Source: Legionella gresilensis
GTDB lineage: Bacteria; Pseudomonadota; Gammaproteobacteria; Legionellales; Legionellaceae
Reading direction: 5' to 3'
Assembly (NCBI RefSeq): GCF_900639865.1
Contig: NZ_CAAAHX010000004.1
Span: 309,563 to 373,562, forward strand
DNA: 64,000 bases
The position numbers and the translations under genes were made by a program. Below, in pieces: positions 62,697-64,000 of the stretch. The notes below the pieces were generated by a model. The model ran no database searches, was not told where the DNA came from, and saw nothing but the letters and a program-made list of their open reading frames with translations. Each line of letters begins with the position of its first letter. Positions within the stretch are counted from its first letter, which is position 1.

Positions 62697-63368
62697 TTAA
62701 GCAACACGATCTGTTTTTACGGGTAATTTAAAATCATTTAACTGCTTTGGCGAGCCAATATCAGCCCAAACTCCTTCATAAACTGAGCCACTGATTTTTT
62801 GTTGAGTAGCAAGCTCGCGTAGTAAAGGGGTTACAGAATAACGGCCAATAGGGCATTGATGAAATAGCTCAGGCCGATAGCAGGTAATGCCTGCATATGT
62901 ATAGCGACGTTCATTAGTTAAACGCAAACTTTCTAAGTTGAAGTCACCTTTAAGATTATGGGCAGGATTGGAAACCAAGATTACATGCGCTAGAAAATTA
63001 GGTAAACAATTTAGGGTAGTAAAATCGAAATCAGTATAAATGTCTCCGTTAACAACTAAAAATGGCTCTTGTCCTAGAAGTGGTAATGCATTAACAATTC
63101 CACCTCCAGTTTCCAAACCGCCGGGTGGTTCGGGAGAATAGCAAATTTCAATATTCCATCGTTTACCATTACCAAGATGTTGCCGTATCTGTCCACCTAA
63201 ATAGGCATGATTAATCACTATACGCTTAAAGCCTGAGCGAGCTAAATTAGCTACATGATATTCTATTAGCGGTTTACCATAAACTTGACACATCGCTTTA
63301 GGAATGAAATTTGTTAGTGGCTTAAGTCGTTCCCCTCGACCTGCAGCTAAGATCATTGCAGTTTTCAT
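62697..63368 (-). CDS. murU: N-acetylmuramate-1-phosphate uridylyltransferase (MurU-like)
   Basis: A 223-residue sugar nucleotidyltransferase. ATG 63368 begins 'MKTAMILAAGRGERLKPLTN', the typical N-terminus; the ten-residue longer frame has no support. The loop 'AAGRGERLKP' and 'GKPLIEYHVANL', plus 'VVNGDIYTDFDF' with metal Asp, match MurU. With AmgK it forms the shortcut of peptidoglycan recycling that makes UDP-MurNAc from MurNAc. The start overlaps the amgK stop in an ATGA. Confidence 0.88.
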   Translation of the reverse strand: MKTAMILAAGRGERLKPLTNFIPKAMCQVYGKPLIEYHVANLARSGFKRIVINHAYLGGQIRQHLGNGKRWNIEICYSPEPPGGLETGGGIVNALPLLGQEPFLVVNGDIYTDFDFTTLNCLPNFLAHVILVSNPAHNLKGDFNLESLRLTNERRYTYAGITCYRPELFHQCPIGRYSVTPLLRELATQQKISGSVYEGVWADIGSPKQLNDFKLPVKTDRVA

Positions 63369-64000
63369 GGTAACTGAACCCTTTTTTGGATAAAACAATA
63401 AAATGCCTCGAATTCTTTATAGCTTTCTAAGCAAGCAGTTAAATAGTGTAAAGTAAGTGGCAAATCCCGTAGATAATTAGGTTTTTTATCACGTAAATAT
63501 AAACGACAAAAAATGCCTAGGATTTTTAAGTGACGTTGTAGTCCACATAAATCAAAAGCACGTACAAAAGAAGGAAAGTCCCATTGCTTTAAGTTAGACG
63601 ATTGCTCATAAAAAACGATTAGCCATTTACTTATTTGTTCACGAGGCCACTGAATATAACAGTCTTTAAGCAGTGATACTAAGTCATAGGTGACAGGACC
63701 TTGCATTGCATCTTGAAAATCAATAAGCGCTAATTGATGGTTAAATGCTGCACCTGGAAGCATAATATTTCTTGAATGATAATCACGATGAATAATTACT
63801 TTAGGCTGCTTTTCAATTTCAGTTATTAAGCAATTAAAAGTAGTATCAATTAAATTTTTTTCCTCTGAGGTAAGTGTTAATTTTAAATAGGCATCTAGAA
63901 ACCATTCAGTAAATAAATTCAATTCACCCAACATAAATTTCCGATCAAAATGAGGAAATTGATATCTATTTTCGAGAGGACATTGCTGCAATACTAATAA
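63365..64000 (-). CDS. amgK: AmgK-like sugar kinase (cut by window end)
   Basis: The last 211 or so residues of an aminoglycoside-phosphotransferase-family kinase; the frame is open through the window edge. 'VIIHRDYHSRNIMLPG' is the catalytic loop (His-x-Asp-x4-Asn) and 'LALIDFQDAMQGPVTYDLVSLL' the metal-binding Asp segment, close to AmgK, the N-acetylmuramate/GlcNAc kinase. Full AmgK is about 330 residues, so about a third lies outside. Translationally coupled to murU. Confidence 0.9.
   Translation of the reverse strand, partial: LLVLQQCPLENRYQFPHFDRKFMLGELNLFTEWFLDAYLKLTLTSEEKNLIDTTFNCLITEIEKQPKVIIHRDYHSRNIMLPGAAFNHQLALIDFQDAMQGPVTYDLVSLLKDCYIQWPREQISKWLIVFYEQSSNLKQWDFPSFVRAFDLCGLQRHLKILGIFCRLYLRDKKPNYLRDLPLTLHYLTACLESYKEFEAFYCFIQKRVQLP

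Noticed and set aside
1-64000. CRISPR array, rRNA, tRNA, insertion sequence or prophage
   Set aside because: I found no regularly spaced repeats, cloverleaf sequence, transposase, integrase or phage structural gene.

Overview
The window looks like a chromosomal segment of a Legionella-type gammaproteobacterium. Reasons: it is clearly AT-rich; it carries several very large, effector-like proteins of the kind Dot/Icm-bearing bacteria accumulate (a SidB/SdbC-like alpha/beta hydrolase, a protein with an ADP-ribosyltransferase signature, a zeta-toxin-like kinase protein, a repeat/coiled-coil protein); and these sit beside a lipopolysaccharide O-chain locus and gammaproteobacterial housekeeping genes (efp, epmB, ppk1, fadE, yajQ). 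The genus is inferred from gene content, not proven. I saw no rRNA, tRNA, CRISPR array, insertion sequence or phage gene.

Layout. 1-25.7 kb is an accessory region of mostly single genes in both orientations: a LuxR-type regulator, a YeeZ-like epimerase, four large effector-like genes (3.8-5.5, 5.7-8.4, 12.5-16.0 and 16.4-19.8 kb), an exported aldo/keto reductase, an AraC-GyrI regulator, a GrpB-GNAT fusion, a divergent LysR/VOC pair with a clear dyad between them, and an adenylate-kinase paralogue followed by a phosphoesterase/lipid-kinase pair. 25.8-46 kb is the surface-polysaccharide locus: rmlC, an MBOAT/AlgJ-type O-acetylation pair, wzm/wzt, a 1497-residue methyltransferase/kinase-like/coiled-coil/glycosyltransferase fusion, then on the opposite strand rmlB, wzz, a glycosyltransferase, a polymerase-like membrane protein, rmlA, rmlD, manC and an initiating sugar transferase. 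47-50.3 kb is mostly conserved (lipoprotein, RimK-like ligase, efp, epmB). 50.4-55.4 kb is a second surface-modification module (glycosyltransferase, second MBOAT/AlgJ pair, acyltransferase 3). 55.5-64 kb holds ppk1, a half-size ChrA, fadE, a hypothetical protein with an Ala/Pro/Glu-rich tail, and murU-amgK (peptidoglycan recycling, amgK cut by the window edge).

How the genes fit together. RmlA-B-C-D make dTDP-L-rhamnose and ManC makes GDP-mannose; a WbaP-type transferase would start the glycan on undecaprenyl phosphate; glycosyltransferases, including the giant fusion, would extend it; Wzm/Wzt would export it. The giant fusion follows wzt directly and has the domain order of a WbdD-type chain terminator, so it may both build and cap the chain. 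Wzz and a polymerase-like protein, normally part of the other export route, are also present. Two MBOAT/AlgJ pairs and one OafA-like protein would acylate surface glycans.

Most notable leads: the ADP-ribosyltransferase signature in the 932-residue protein, the eight-repeat 1180-residue protein, the WbdD-like giant fusion, the Cys-nucleophile hydrolase, and a palindrome that fits the dRS3-type repeat pattern.
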